Of a DNA stretch of 64,000 bases, positions 48,406 to 60,862 are shown piece after piece. Location: contig OZ059894.1 in assembly GCA_964057225.1 (NCBI GenBank), forward strand, positions 3,286,001 through 3,350,000, in the 5' to 3' direction. The notes beneath the pieces are model-generated. The model was not told the origin of the DNA, did no database searches, and saw only the letters and a list, made by a program, of their open reading frames with translations. Positions within the stretch are counted from its first letter, which is position 1; each line of letters begins with the position of its first letter. This stretch comes from Auanema rhodensis. Its lineage: Eukaryota; Nematoda; Chromadorea; Rhabditida; Rhabditidae. A program made the translations under genes and the position numbers.

Positions 48406-49655
48406 TATCAGTTGATTTCTCGGTGCATTTTTAAGCTAGCGCAAATATGATAACATAGATCGACGCAGCTTAAAAATCCGCATTGAATGCACTATACTAT
48501 ATTGAGAAAAGCTTAATACAAAAATTAGTTATGATCGTTTGAAAAATGATGCATTATTGTATGTTGAGTTTCCATGTACACTCAACATTGCTTCCAAAAA
48601 CATTTTGACAAAAATTTTCCCGGAAAATTTCAGAATAATTTCACGAAAAGTAGATGTTTTTAGATTTCTTTTTTCGAGGCGAAGATGATGGACAATGTTA
48701 TTCAGCGAAAAAATAAACTCTTCAGGGTGAAAATCGAGGATATAAGTGTGAACATATATCAGTTGATATCTCGGTGCATTTTTAAGCTAGCGCAAATCTG
48801 ATAACACAGATCGACGCAGCTCAAAAATCTACATCGAATGCACTATACTTCATTAAGAAATGCTCAATACAAAAATTAGTTATGATCGTTTGGAAAATGA
48901 TGCATTACTGTATGTTGAGTTTCAATGTACACTCAACATTGCTTCCAAAAACATTTTGACAAAAATTTTCCCGAAAAATTTCAAAATAATTTCACGAAAA
49001 GTAGATGTTTTTAGATTCCTTTTTTCAAGGCGAAGACGATGGACAATGTTATTCAGCGAAAAAATTAACTCTTCAGTGTGAAAATCGAGAAAAATGATGC
49101 ATTACTGTATGTTGAGTTTCAATGTACACTCAACATTGCTTCCAAAAACATTTTGACAAAAATTTTCCCGAAAAATTTCAAAATAATTTCACGAAAAGTA
49201 GATGTTTTTAGATTCCCTTTTTCGAGGCGAAGATGATGGACAATGTTATTCAGCGAAAAAATAAACTCTTCAGGGTGAAAATCGAGGATATAAGTGTGAA
49301 CATATATCAGTTGATATCTCGGTGCATTTTTAAGCTAGCGCAAATCTGATAACACAGATCGACGCAGCTCAAAAATCCGCATTGAATGCACTATACTTCA
49401 TTGAGAAAAGCTCAATACCAAAATTAGTTATGATCGTTTGAAAAATGATGCATTATTGTATGTTGAGTTTCCATGTACACTCAACATTGCTTCCAAAAAC
49501 ATTTTGACAAAAATTTTCCCGGAAAATTTCAAAATAATTTCACGAAAAGTAGATGTTTTTAGATTCCTTTTTTCAAGGCAAAAACGATGGACAATGTTAT
49601 TCAACAAAAAAAGTAAATCTTCAGGGTGAAAATCGAGGATATAAGTGTGAACATA
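48406..49655 (+). repeat. Bridge from HOR-4 to HOR-5 (1250 bp, 3 full + 1 short)
   Basis: Order: 48406, 48757, short 49090-49286, 49305. The monomer at 48406 starts as a HOR-4 opening monomer (TTGATTTCTC, TATATTGAG) but switches to ATTG, TTTCAGAATAA and a CGAGGCGAAGATG tail with no short after it. The monomer at 49305 has CAACAAAAAAAG, shared with 51608. Confidence 0.85.
49090..49286 (+). repeat. Short monomer (197 bp), tail gamma
   Basis: CGAGGCGAAG in the tail, in the bridge after HOR-4. Confidence 0.92.
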
Positions 49656-51958
49656 TATCAGTTGATATCTCGGTGCATTTTTAAGCTAGCGCAAATCTGA
49701 TAACACAGATGGACGCAGCTCAAAAATCTACATCGAATGCACTATACTTCATTAAGAAATGCTCAATACAAAAATTAGTTATGATCGTTTGAAAAATGAT
49801 GCATTATTGTATGTTGAGTTTCCATGTACACTCAACATTGCTTCCAAAAACATTTTGACAAAAATTTTCCCGGAAAATTTCAGAATAATTTCACGAAAAG
49901 TAGATGTTTTTAGATTTCTTTTTTCGAGGCGAAGATGATGGACAATGTTATTCAGCGAAAAAATAAACTCTTCAGGGTGAAAATCGAGGATATAAGTGTG
50001 AACATATATCAGTTGATATCTCGGTGCATTTTTAAGCTAGCGCAAATCTGATAACACAGATCGACGCAGCTCAAAAATCTACATCGAATGCACTATACTT
50101 CATTAAGAAATGCTCAATACCAAAATTAGTTATGATCGTTTGAAAAATGATGCATTACTGTATGTTGAGTTTCAATGTACACTCAACATTGCTTCCAAAA
50201 ACATTTTGACAAAAATTTTCCCGAAAAATTTCAAAATAATTTCACGAAAAGTAGATGTTTTTAGATTCCCTTTTTCGAGGCGAAGATGATGGACAATGTT
50301 ATTCAGCGAAAAAATTAACTCTTCAGTGTGAAAATCGAGGATATAAGTGTGAACATATATCAGTTGATATCTCGGTGCATTTTTAAGCTAGCGCAAATCT
50401 GATAACACAGATCGACGCAGCTCAAAAATCTACATCGAATGCACTATACTTCATTAAGAAATGCTCAATACCAAAATTAGTTATGATCGTTTGGAAAATG
50501 ATGCATTACTGTATGTTGAGTTTCAATGTACACTCAACATTGCTTTCAAAAACATTTTGACAAAAATTTTCCCGAAAAATTTCGAAATAATTTCACGAAA
50601 AGTGGATGTTTTTAGATTCCTTTTTTCAAGGCAAAGACGATGGACAATGTTATTCAACGAAAAAATTAATTCTTCAGGGTGAAAATCGAGGATATAAGTG
50701 TGAACTTATATCAGTTGATATCTCGGTGCATTTTTAAGCTAGCGCAAATATGATAACATAGATCGACGCAGCTTAAAAATCCGCATTGAATGCACTATAC
50801 TACATTGAGAAAAGCTTAATACAAAAATTAGTTATGATCGTTTGAAAAATGATGCATTACTGTATGTTGAGTTTCCATGTACACTCAACATTGCTTCCAA
50901 AAACATTTTGACAAAAATTTTCCCGAAAAATTTCAAAATAATTTCACGAAAAGTAGATGTTTTTAGATTCCTTTTTTCAAGGCGAAGACGATGGACAATG
51001 TTATTCAGCGAAAAAATTAACTCTTCAGTGTGAAAATCGAGAAAAATGATGCATTACTGTATGTTGAGTTTCAATGTACACTCAACATTGCTTCCAAAAA
51101 CATTTTGACAAAAATTTTCCCGAAAAATTTCAGAATAATTTCACGAAAAGTAGATGTTTTTAGATTTCTTTTTTCGAGGCGAAGATGATGGACAATGTTA
51201 TTCAGCGAAAAAATAAACTCTTCAGGGTGAAAATCGAGGATATAAGTGTGAACATATATCAGTTGATATCTCGGTGCATTTTTAAGCTAGCGCAAATCTG
51301 ATAACACAGATCGACGCAGCTCAAAAATCTACATCGAATGCACTATACTTCATTAAGAAATGCTCAATACCAAAATTAGTTATGATCGTTTGGAAAATGA
51401 TGCATTACTGTATGTTGAGTTTCAATGTACACTCAACATTGCTTTCAAAAACATTTTGACAAAAATTTTCCCGAAAAATTTCGAAATAATTTCACGAAAA
51501 GTAGATGTTTTTAGACTCCTTTTTTCAAGGCAAAGACGATGGACAATGTTATTCAACGAAAAAATTAATTCTTCAGGGTGAAAATCGAGGATATAAGTGT
51601 GAACTTATATCAGTTGATATCTCGGTGCATTTTTAAGCTAGCGCAAATCTGATAACACAGATCGACGCAGCCTAAAAATCCGCATCGAATGCACTATACT
51701 ACATTGAGAAACGCTTAATATAAAAATTAGTTATGATCGTTTGAAAAATGATGCATTAGTGTATGTTGAGTTTCCATGTACACTCAACATTGCTTCCAAA
51801 AACATTTTGACAAAAATTTTCCCGGAAAATTTCAAAATAATTTCACGAAAAGTAGATGTTTTTAGATTCCTTTTTTCAAGGCAAAAACGATGGACAATGT
51901 TATTCAACAAAAAAAGTAAATCTTCAGGGTGAAAATCGAGGATATAAGTGTGAACATA
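49656..51958 (+). repeat. HOR-5 copy 1 (2303 bp, 6 full + 1 short)
   Basis: Order: 49656, 50007, 50358, 50709, short 51042-51238, 51257, 51608. Markers: CAGATGGACG at 49656; a CTTCAGTG end followed by a full monomer at 50007; GTGGATG and TTAATTCTTC at 50358; GACTCC at 51257; CAGCCTAAA with CAACAAAAAAAG at 51608. Confidence 0.9.
51042..51238 (+). repeat. Short monomer (197 bp)
   Basis: Tail alpha with TTTCAGAATAA in the core; HOR-5 copy 1. Confidence 0.93.
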
Positions 51959-53910
51959 TATCAGTTGATATCTCGGTGCATTTTTAAGCTAGCGCAAATC
52001 TGATAACACAGATGGACGCAGCTCAAAAATCTACATCGAATGCACTATACTTCATTAAGAAATGCTCAATACAAAAATTAGTTATGATCGTTTGAAAAAT
52101 GATGCATTATTGTATGTTGAGTTTCCATGTACACTCAACATTGCTTCCAAAAACATTTTGACAAAAATTTTCCCGGAAAATTTCAGAATAATTTCACGAA
52201 AAGTAGATGTTTTTAGATTTCTTTTTTCGAGGCGAAGATGATGGACAATGTTATTCAGCGAAAAAATAAACTCTTCAGGGTGAAAATCGAGGATATAAGT
52301 GTGAACATATATCAGTTGATATCTCGGTGCATTTTTAAGCTAGCGCAAATCTGATAACACAGATCGACGCAGCTCAAAAATCTACATCGAATGCACTATA
52401 CTTCATTAAGAAATGCTCAATACCAAAATTAGTTATGATCGTTTGAAAAATGATGCATTACTGTATGTTGAGTTTCAATGTACACTCAACATTGCTTCCA
52501 AAAACATTTTGACAAAAATTTTCCCGAAAAATTTCAAAATAATTTCACGAAAAGTAGATGTTTTTAGATTCCCTTTTTCGAGGCGAAGATGATGGACAAT
52601 GTTATTCAGCGAAAAAATTAACTCTTCAGTGTGAAAATCGAGGATATAAGTGTGAACATATATCAGTTGATATCTCGGTGCATTTTTAAGCTAGCGCAAA
52701 TCTGATAACACAGATCGACGCAGCTCAAAAATCTACATCGAATGCACTATACTTCATTAAGAAATGCTCAATACCAAAATTAGTTATGATCGTTTGGAAA
52801 ATGATGCATTACTGTATGTTGAGTTTCAATGTACACTCAACATTGCTTTCAAAAACATTTTGACAAAAATTTTCCCGAAAAATTTCGAAATAATTTCACG
52901 AAAAGTGGATGTTTTTAGATTCCTTTTTTCAAGGCAAAGACGATGGACAATGTTATTCAACGAAAAAATTAATTCTTCAGGGTGAAAATCGAGGATATAA
53001 GTGTGAACTTATATCAGTTGATATCTCGGTGCATTTTTAAGCTAGCGCAAATATGATAACATAGATCGACGCAGCTTAAAAATCCGCATTGAATGCACTA
53101 TACTACATTGAGAAAAGCTTAATACAAAAATTAGTTATGATCGTTTGAAAAATGATGCATTACTGTATGTTGAGTTTCCATGTACACTCAACATTGCTTC
53201 CAAAAACATTTTGACAAAAATTTTCCCGAAAAATTTCAAAATAATTTCACGAAAAGTAGATGTTTTTAGATTCCTTTTTTCAAGGCGAAGACGATGGACA
53301 ATGTTATTCAGCGAAAAAATTAACTCTTCAGTGTGAAAATCGAGAAAAATGATGCATTACTGTATGTTGAGTTTCAATGTACACTCAACATTGCTTCCAA
53401 AAACATTTTGACAAAAATTTTCCCGAAAAATTTCAGAATAATTTCACGAAAAGTAGATGTTTTTAGATTTCTTTTTTCGAGGCGAAGATGATGGACAATG
53501 TTATTCAGCGAAAAAATAAACTCTTCAGGGTGAAAATCGAGGATATAAGTGTGAACATATATCAGTTGATATCTCGGTGCATTTTTAAGCTAGCGCAAAT
53601 CTGATAACACAGATCGACGCAGCTCAAAAATCTACATCGAATGCACTATACTTCATTAAGAAATGCTCAATACCAAAATTAGTTATGATCGTTTGGAAAA
53701 TGATGCATTACTGTATGTTGAGTTTCAATGTACACTCAACATTGCTTTCAAAAACATTTTGACAAAAATTTTCCCGAAAAATTTCGAAATAATTTCACGA
53801 AAAGTAGATGTTTTTAGACTCCTTTTTTCAAGGCAAAGACGATGGACAATGTTATTCAACGAAAAAATTAATTCTTCAGGGTGAAAATCGAGGATATAAG
53901 TGTGAACTTA
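51959..53910 (+). repeat. HOR-5 copy 2, lacking its last monomer (1952 bp)
   Basis: Order: 51959, 52310, 52661, 53012, short 53345-53541, 53560. Every marker of copy 1 repeats at a 2303-bp offset, and I saw no difference by eye. The sixth full monomer is replaced by the different monomer at 53911. Confidence 0.9.
53345..53541 (+). repeat. Short monomer (197 bp)
   Basis: HOR-5 copy 2 counterpart of 51042-51238. Confidence 0.93.
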
Positions 53911-54261
53911 TATCAGTTGATATCTCGGTGCATTTTTAAGCTAGCGCAAATATGATAACATAGATCGACGCAGCTTAAAAATCCGCATTGAATGCACTAT
54001 ACTACATTGAGAAAAGCTTAATACAAAAATTAGTTATGATCGTTTGAAAAATGATGCATTAGTGTATGTTGAGTTTCCATTTACACTCAACATTGCTTCC
54101 AAAAACATTTTGATAAAAATTTTTTCGAAAAATTTCAAAATAGTTTAGCAAAAAGTAGATGTTTTTAGATTCCTTTTTTCAAGGCAAAAACGATGGACAA
54201 TGTTATTCAACGAAAAAAGTAAATCTTCAGGGTGAAAATCGAGGATACAAGTGTGAACATA
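53911..54261 (+). repeat. Single linking monomer between HOR-5 and HOR-6
   Basis: CCGCATTG/AAAAGCTT 5' part, then AGTG, CCATTTACAC (loss of TGTACA) and TTGATAAAAA, ending CAAAAACG with ACAAGTG. The TTGATAAAAA change recurs only at 61762. Confidence 0.85.
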
Positions 54262-55862
54262 TATCAGTTGATATCTCGGTGCATTTTTAAGCTAGCGCAA
54301 ATCTGATAACACACATCGACGCAGCTCAAAAATCTACATCGAATGCACTATACTTCATTAAAAAATGCTCAATACAAAAATTAGTTATGATCGTTTGAAA
54401 AATGATGCATTATTGTATGTTGAGTTTCCATGTACACTCAACATTGCTTCCAAAAACATTTTGACAAAAATTTTCCCGAAAAATTTCAAAATAATTTCAC
54501 GAAAAGTAGATGTTTTTAGATTCCTTTTTTCAAGGCGAAGACGATGGACAATGTTATTCAGCGAAAAAATTAACTCTTCAGTGTGAAAATCGAGAAAAAT
54601 GATGCATTACTGTATGTTGAGTTTCAATGTACACTCAACATTGCTTCCAAAAACATTTTGACAAAAATTTTCCCGAAAAATTTCAAAATAATTTCACGAA
54701 AAGTAGATGTTTTTAGATTTCTTTTTTCGAGGCGAAGATGATGGACAATGTTATTCAGCGAAAAAATAAACTCTTCAGGGTGAAAATCGAGGATATAAGT
54801 GTGAACATATATCAGTTGATATCTCGGTGCATTTTTAAGCTAGCGCAAATCTGATAACACAGATCGACGCAGCTCAAAAATCTACATCGAATGCACTATA
54901 CTTCATTAAGAAATGCTCAATACCAAAATTAGTTATGATCGTTTGGAAAATGATGCATTACTGTATGTTGAGTTTCAATGTACACTCAACATTGCTTTCA
55001 AAAACATTTTGACAAAAATTTTCCCGAAAAATTTCAAAATAGTTTAGCAAAAAGTAGATGTTTTTAGATTCCTTTTTTCAAGGCAAAAACGATGGACAAT
55101 GTTATTCAACGAAAAAAGTAAATCTTCAGGGTGAAAATCGAGGATACAAGTGTGAACATATATCAGTTGATTTCTCGGTGCATTTTTAAGCTAGCGCAAA
55201 TATGATAACATAGATCGACGCAGCTTAAAAATCCGCATTGAATGCACTATACTATATTGAGAAAAGCTTAATACAAAAATTAGTTATGATCGTTTGAAAA
55301 ATGATGCATTACTGTATGTTGAGTTTCCATGTACACTCAACATTGCTTCCAAAAACATTTTGACAAAAATTTTCCCGGAAAATTTCAGAATAATTTCACG
55401 AAAAGTAGATGTTTTTAGATTTCTTTTTTCGAGGCGAAGATGATGGACAATGTTATTCAGCGAAAAAATAAACTCTTCAGGGTGAAAATCGAGGATATAA
55501 GTGTGAACATATATCAGTTGATATCTCGGTGCATTTTTAAGCTAGCGCAAATCTGATAACACAGATCGACGCAGCTCAAAAATCTACATCGAATGCACTA
55601 TACTTCATTAAGAAATGCTCAATACAAAAATTAGTTATGATCGTTTGAAAAATGATGCATTATTCTATGTTGAGTTTCCATGTACACTCAACATTGCTTC
55701 CAAAAACATTTTGACAAAAATTTTCCCGGAAAATTTCAAAATAATTTCACGAAAAGTAGATGTTTTTAGATTTCTTTTTTCGAGGCGAAGATGATGGACA
55801 ATGTTATTCAGCGAAAAAATTAACTCTTCAGTGTGAAAATCGAGGATATAAGTGTGAACATA
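54262..55862 (+). repeat. HOR-6 copy 1 (1601 bp, 4 full + 1 short)
   Basis: Order: 54262, short 54595-54791, 54810, 55161, 55512. Markers: CACACATCG and TTAAAAAATGCTC at 54262; TTGATTTCTC at 55161; ATTATTCTATG at 55512, whose CTTCAGTG end is followed by a full monomer. Confidence 0.9.
54595..54791 (+). repeat. Short monomer (197 bp)
   Basis: Tail alpha; HOR-6 copy 1. Confidence 0.93.
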
Positions 55863-57463
55863 TATCAGTTGATATCTCGGTGCATTTTTAAGCTAGCGCA
55901 AATCTGATAACACACATCGACGCAGCTCAAAAATCTACATCGAATGCACTATACTTCATTAAAAAATGCTCAATACAAAAATTAGTTATGATCGTTTGAA
56001 AAATGATGCATTATTGTATGTTGAGTTTCCATGTACACTCAACATTGCTTCCAAAAACATTTTGACAAAAATTTTCCCGAAAAATTTCAAAATAATTTCA
56101 CGAAAAGTAGATGTTTTTAGATTCCTTTTTTCAAGGCGAAGACGATGGACAATGTTATTCAGCGAAAAAATTAACTCTTCAGTGTGAAAATCGAGAAAAA
56201 TGATGCATTACTGTATGTTGAGTTTCAATGTACACTCAACATTGCTTCCAAAAACATTTTGACAAAAATTTTCCCGAAAAATTTCAAAATAATTTCACGA
56301 AAAGTAGATGTTTTTAGATTTCTTTTTTCGAGGCGAAGATGATGGACAATGTTATTCAGCGAAAAAATAAACTCTTCAGGGTGAAAATCGAGGATATAAG
56401 TGTGAACATATATCAGTTGATATCTCGGTGCATTTTTAAGCTAGCGCAAATCTGATAACACAGATCGACGCAGCTCAAAAATCTACATCGAATGCACTAT
56501 ACTTCATTAAGAAATGCTCAATACCAAAATTAGTTATGATCGTTTGGAAAATGATGCATTACTGTATGTTGAGTTTCAATGTACACTCAACATTGCTTTC
56601 AAAAACATTTTGACAAAAATTTTCCCGAAAAATTTCAAAATAGTTTAGCAAAAAGTAGATGTTTTTAGATTCCTTTTTTCAAGGCAAAAACGATGGACAA
56701 TGTTATTCAACGAAAAAAGTAAATCTTCAGGGTGAAAATCGAGGATACAAGTGTGAACATATATCAGTTGATTTCTCGGTGCATTTTTAAGCTAGCGCAA
56801 ATATGATAACATAGATCGACGCAGCTTAAAAATCCGCATTGAATGCACTATACTATATTGAGAAAAGCTTAATACAAAAATTAGTTATGATCGTTTGAAA
56901 AATGATGCATTACTGTATGTTGAGTTTCCATGTACACTCAACATTGCTTCCAAAAACATTTTGACAAAAATTTTCCCGGAAAATTTCAGAATAATTTCAC
57001 GAAAAGTAGATGTTTTTAGATTTCTTTTTTCGAGGCGAAGATGATGGACAATGTTATTCAGCGAAAAAATAAACTCTTCAGGGTGAAAATCGAGGATATA
57101 AGTGTGAACATATATCAGTTGATATCTCGGTGCATTTTTAAGCTAGCGCAAATCTGATAACACAGATCGACGCAGCTCAAAAATCTACATCGAATGCACT
57201 ATACTTCATTAAGAAATGCTCAATACAAAAATTAGTTATGATCGTTTGAAAAATGATGCATTATTCTATGTTGAGTTTCCATGTACACTCAACATTGCTT
57301 CCAAAAACATTTTGACAAAAATTTTCCCGGAAAATTTCAAAATAATTTCACGAAAAGTAGATGTTTTTAGATTTCTTTTTTCGAGGCGAAGATGATGGAC
57401 AATGTTATTCAGCGAAAAAATTAACTCTTCAGTGTGAAAATCGAGGATATAAGTGTGAACATA
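55863..57463 (+). repeat. HOR-6 copy 2 (1601 bp)
   Basis: Order: 55863, short 56196-56392, 56411, 56762, 57113. Markers are the same as copy 1 at a 1601-bp offset, with no difference noticed by eye. Confidence 0.9.
56196..56392 (+). repeat. Short monomer (197 bp)
   Basis: Tail alpha; HOR-6 copy 2. Confidence 0.93.
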
Positions 57464-57796
57464 TATCAGTTGATATCTCGGTGCATTTTTAAGCTAGCGC
57501 AAATCTGATAACACACATCGACGCAGCTCAAAAATCTACATCGAATGCACTATACTTCATTAAAAAATGCTCAATACAAAAATTAGTTATGATCGTTTGA
57601 AAAATGATGCATTATTGTATGTTGAGTTTCCATGTACACTCAACATTGCTTCCAAAAACATTTTGACAAAAATTTTCCCGAAAAATTTCAAAATAATTTC
57701 ACGAAAAGTAGATGTTTTTAGATTCCTTTTTTCAAGGCGAAGACGATGGACAATGTTATTCAGCGAAAAAATTAACTCTTCAGTGTGAAAATCGAG

Positions 57797-57993
57797 AAAA
57801 ATGATGCATTACTGTATGTTGAGTTTCAATGTACACTCAACATTGCTTCCAAAAACATTTTGACAAAAATTTTCCCGAAAAATTTCAAAATAATTTCACG
57901 AAAAGTAGATGTTTTTAGATTTTTTTTTTCGAGGCGAAGATGATGGACAATGTTATTCAGCGAAAAAATAAACTCTTCAGGGTGAAAATCGAG
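57797..57993 (+). repeat. Short monomer (197 bp)
   Basis: Tail alpha with a private C to T change giving a ten-T run before CGAGG; HOR-6 copy 3. Confidence 0.93.
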
Positions 57994-58011
57994 GATATAA
58001 GTGTGAACATA

Positions 58012-58362
58012 TATCAGTTGATATCTCGGTGCATTTTTAAGCTAGCGCAAATCTGATAACACAGATCGACGCAGCTCAAAAATCTACATCGAATGCACTA
58101 TACTTCATTAAGAAATGCTCAATACCAAAATTAGTTATGATCGTTTGGAAAATGATGCATTACTGTATGTTGAGTTTCAATGTACACTCAACATTGCTTT
58201 CAAAAACATTTTGACAAAAATTTTCCCGAAAAATTTCGAAATAATTTCACGAAAAGTGGATGTTTTTAGATTCCTTTTTTCGAGGCGAAGATGATGGACA
58301 ATGTTATTCAGCGAAAAAATAAACTCTTCAGGGTGAAAATCGAGGATATAAGTGTGAACATA
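58012..58362 (+). repeat. Mosaic monomer in HOR-6 copy 3
   Basis: The 5' half matches 54810 and 56411 (ATACCAAAA, GCTTTC). The middle reads TTTCGAAATAA and GTGGATG as in HOR-5 and HOR-7. The tail CCTTTTTTCGAGGCGAAGATG and ATAAACTC resembles the tail of 55161. It replaces two monomers of the standard HOR-6. Confidence 0.8.
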
Positions 58363-58713
58363 TATCAGTTGATATCTCGGTGCATTTTTAAGCTAGCGCA
58401 AATCTGATAACACAGATCGACGCAGCTCAAAAATCTACATCGAATGCACTATACTTCATTAAGAAATGCTCAATACAAAAATTAGTTATGATCGTTTGAA
58501 AAATGATGCATTATTCTATGTTGAGTTTCCATGTACACTCAACATTGCTTCCAAAAACATTTTGACAAAAATTTTCCCGGAAAATTTCAAAATAATTTCA
58601 CGAAAAGTAGATGTTTTTAGATTTCTTTTTTCGAGGCGAAGATGATGGACAATGTTATTCAGCGAAAAAATTAACTCTTCAGTGTGAAAATCGAGGATAT
58701 AAGTGTGAACATA

Positions 58714-59064
58714 TATCAGTTGATATCTCGGTGCATTTTTAAGCTAGCGCAAATCTGATAACACACATCGACGCAGCTCAAAAATCTACATCGAATGCAC
58801 TATACTTCATTAAAAAATGCTCAATACAAAAATTAGTTATGATCGTTTGAAAAATGATGCATTATTGTATGTTGAGTTTCCATGTACACTCAACATTGCT
58901 TCCAAAAACATTTTGACAAAAATTTTCCCGAAAAATTTCAAAATAATTTCACGAAAAGTAGATGTTTTTAGATTCCTTTTTTCAAGGCGAAGACGATGGA
59001 CAATGTTATTCAGCGAAAAAATTAACTCTTCAGTGTGAAAATCGAGGATATAAGTGTGAACATA
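58714..59064 (+). repeat. Opening monomer of a fourth HOR-6 copy without its short
   Basis: Carries CACACATCG and TTAAAAAATGCTC like 54262, 55863 and 57464, and ends CTTCAGTG, but the next bases are GAGGATATAAG and a full monomer instead of the short junction. Confidence 0.88.
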
Positions 59065-59963
59065 TATCAGTTGATATCTCGGTGCATTTTTAAGCTAGCG
59101 CAAATCTGATAACACACATCGACGCAGCTCAAAAATCTACATCGAATGCACTATACTTCATTAAGAAATGCTCAATACAAAAATTAGTTATGATCGTTTG
59201 GAAAATGATGCATTACTGTATGTTGAGTTTCAATGTACACTCAACATTGCTTTCAAAAACATTTTGACAAAAATTTTCCCGAAAAATTTCGAAATAATTT
59301 CACGAAAAGTGGATGTTTTTAGATTCCTTTTTTCAAGGCAAAGACGATGGACAATGTTATTCAACGAAAAAATTAATTCTTCAGGGTGAAAATCGAGGAT
59401 ATAAGTGTGAACTTATATCAGTTGATATCTCGGTGCATTTTTAAGCTAGCGCAAATATGATAACATAGATCGACGCAGCTTAAAAATCCGCATTGAATGC
59501 ACTATACTACATTGAGAAAAGCTTAATACAAAAATTAGTTATGATCGTTTGAAAAATGATGCATTACTCTATGTTGAGTTTCCATGTACACTCAACATTG
59601 CTTCCAAAAACATTTTGACAAAAATTTTCCCGAAAAATTTCTAGATAATTTCACAAAAAGTAGATGTTTTTAGATTCCTTTTTTCAAGGCGAAGACGACG
59701 GACAATGTTATTCAACGTAAAAATTAGTTCTTTAGGGTGAAAATCGAGAAAAATGATGCATTACTGTATGTTGAGTTTCAATGTACACTCAACATTGCTT
59801 CCAAAAACATTTTGACAAAAATTTTCCCGAAAAATTTCAAAATAATTTCACGAAAAGTAGATGTTTTTAGATTCCCTTTTTCGAGGCGAAGATGATGGAC
59901 AATGTTATTCAGCGAAAAAATTAACTCTTCAGTGTGAAAATCGAGGATATAAGTGTGAACATA
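59065..59963 (+). repeat. HOR-7 copy 1 (899 bp, 2 full + 1 short)
   Basis: Order: 59065, 59416, short 59749-59945. The first monomer has CACACATCG taken from HOR-6 plus a GTGGATG/TTAATTCTTC core and tail as at 50358; the second has TTTCTAGATAA and GACGACGGAC with CATTACTCTATG. Confidence 0.9.
59749..59945 (+). repeat. Short monomer (197 bp)
   Basis: Tail gamma but ending ATTAACTCTTCAGTG; preceded by CTTTAGGGTG rather than CAGTGTG. HOR-7 copy 1. Confidence 0.92.
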
Positions 59964-60862
59964 TATCAGTTGATATCTCGGTGCATTTTTAAGCTAGCGC
60001 AAATCTGATAACACAGATCGACGCAGCTCAAAAATCTACATCGAATGCACTATACTTCATTAAGAAATGCTCAATACCAAAATTAGTTATGATCGTTTGG
60101 AAAATGATGCATTACTGTATGTTGAGTTTCAATGTACACTCAACATTGCTTTCAAAAACATTTTGACAAAAATTTTCCCGAAAAATTTCGAAATAATTTC
60201 ACGAAAAGTGGATGTTTTTAGATTCCTTTTTTCAAGGCAAAGACGATGGACAATGTTATTCAACGAAAAAATTAATTCTTCAGGGTGAAAATCGAGGATA
60301 TAAGTGTGAACTTATATCAGTTGATATCTCGGTGCATTTTTAAGCTAGCGCAAATATGATAACATAGATCGACGCAGCTTAAAAATCCGCATTGAATGCA
60401 CTATACTACATTGAGAAAAGCTTAATACAAAAATTAGTTATGATCGTTTGAAAAATGATGCATTACTGTATGTTGAGTTTCCATGTACACTCAACATTGC
60501 TTCCAAAAACATTTTGACAAAAATTTTCCCGAAAAATTTCTAGATAATTTCACAAAAAGTAGATGTTTTTAGATTCCTTTTTTCAAGGCGAAGACGACGG
60601 ACAATGTTATTCAACGTAAAAATTAGTTCTTTAGGGTGAAAATCGAGAAAAATGATGCATTACTGTATGTTGAGTTTCAATGTACACTCAACATTGCTTC
60701 CAAAAACATTTTGACAAAAATTTTCCCGAAAAATTTCAAAATAATTTCACGAAAAGTAGATGTTTTTAGATTCCCTTTTTCGAGGCGAAGATGATGGACA
60801 ATGTTATTCAGCGAAAAAATAAACTCTTCAGGGTGAAAATCGAGGATATAAGTGTGAACATA
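59964..60862 (+). repeat. HOR-7 copy 2 (899 bp)
   Basis: Order: 59964, 60315, short 60648-60844. It matches copy 1 except for CACAGATCG and CATTACTGTATG, and the short ends ATAAACTCTTCAGGG rather than ATTAACTCTTCAGTG. Confidence 0.9.
60648..60844 (+). repeat. Short monomer (197 bp)
   Basis: Tail gamma ending ATAAACTCTTCAGGG; HOR-7 copy 2. Confidence 0.93.

Larger units (their letters stand above)
57464..58713 (+). repeat. HOR-6 copy 3, 1250-bp deletion form (3 full + 1 short)
   Basis: Order: 57464, short 57797-57993, 58012, 58363. The TTGATTTCTC monomer is missing, and 58012 is a mosaic that joins a GTGGATG core to a CGAGGCGAAGATG tail. The ATTATTCTATG monomer follows at 58363 as expected. 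Confidence 0.88.
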
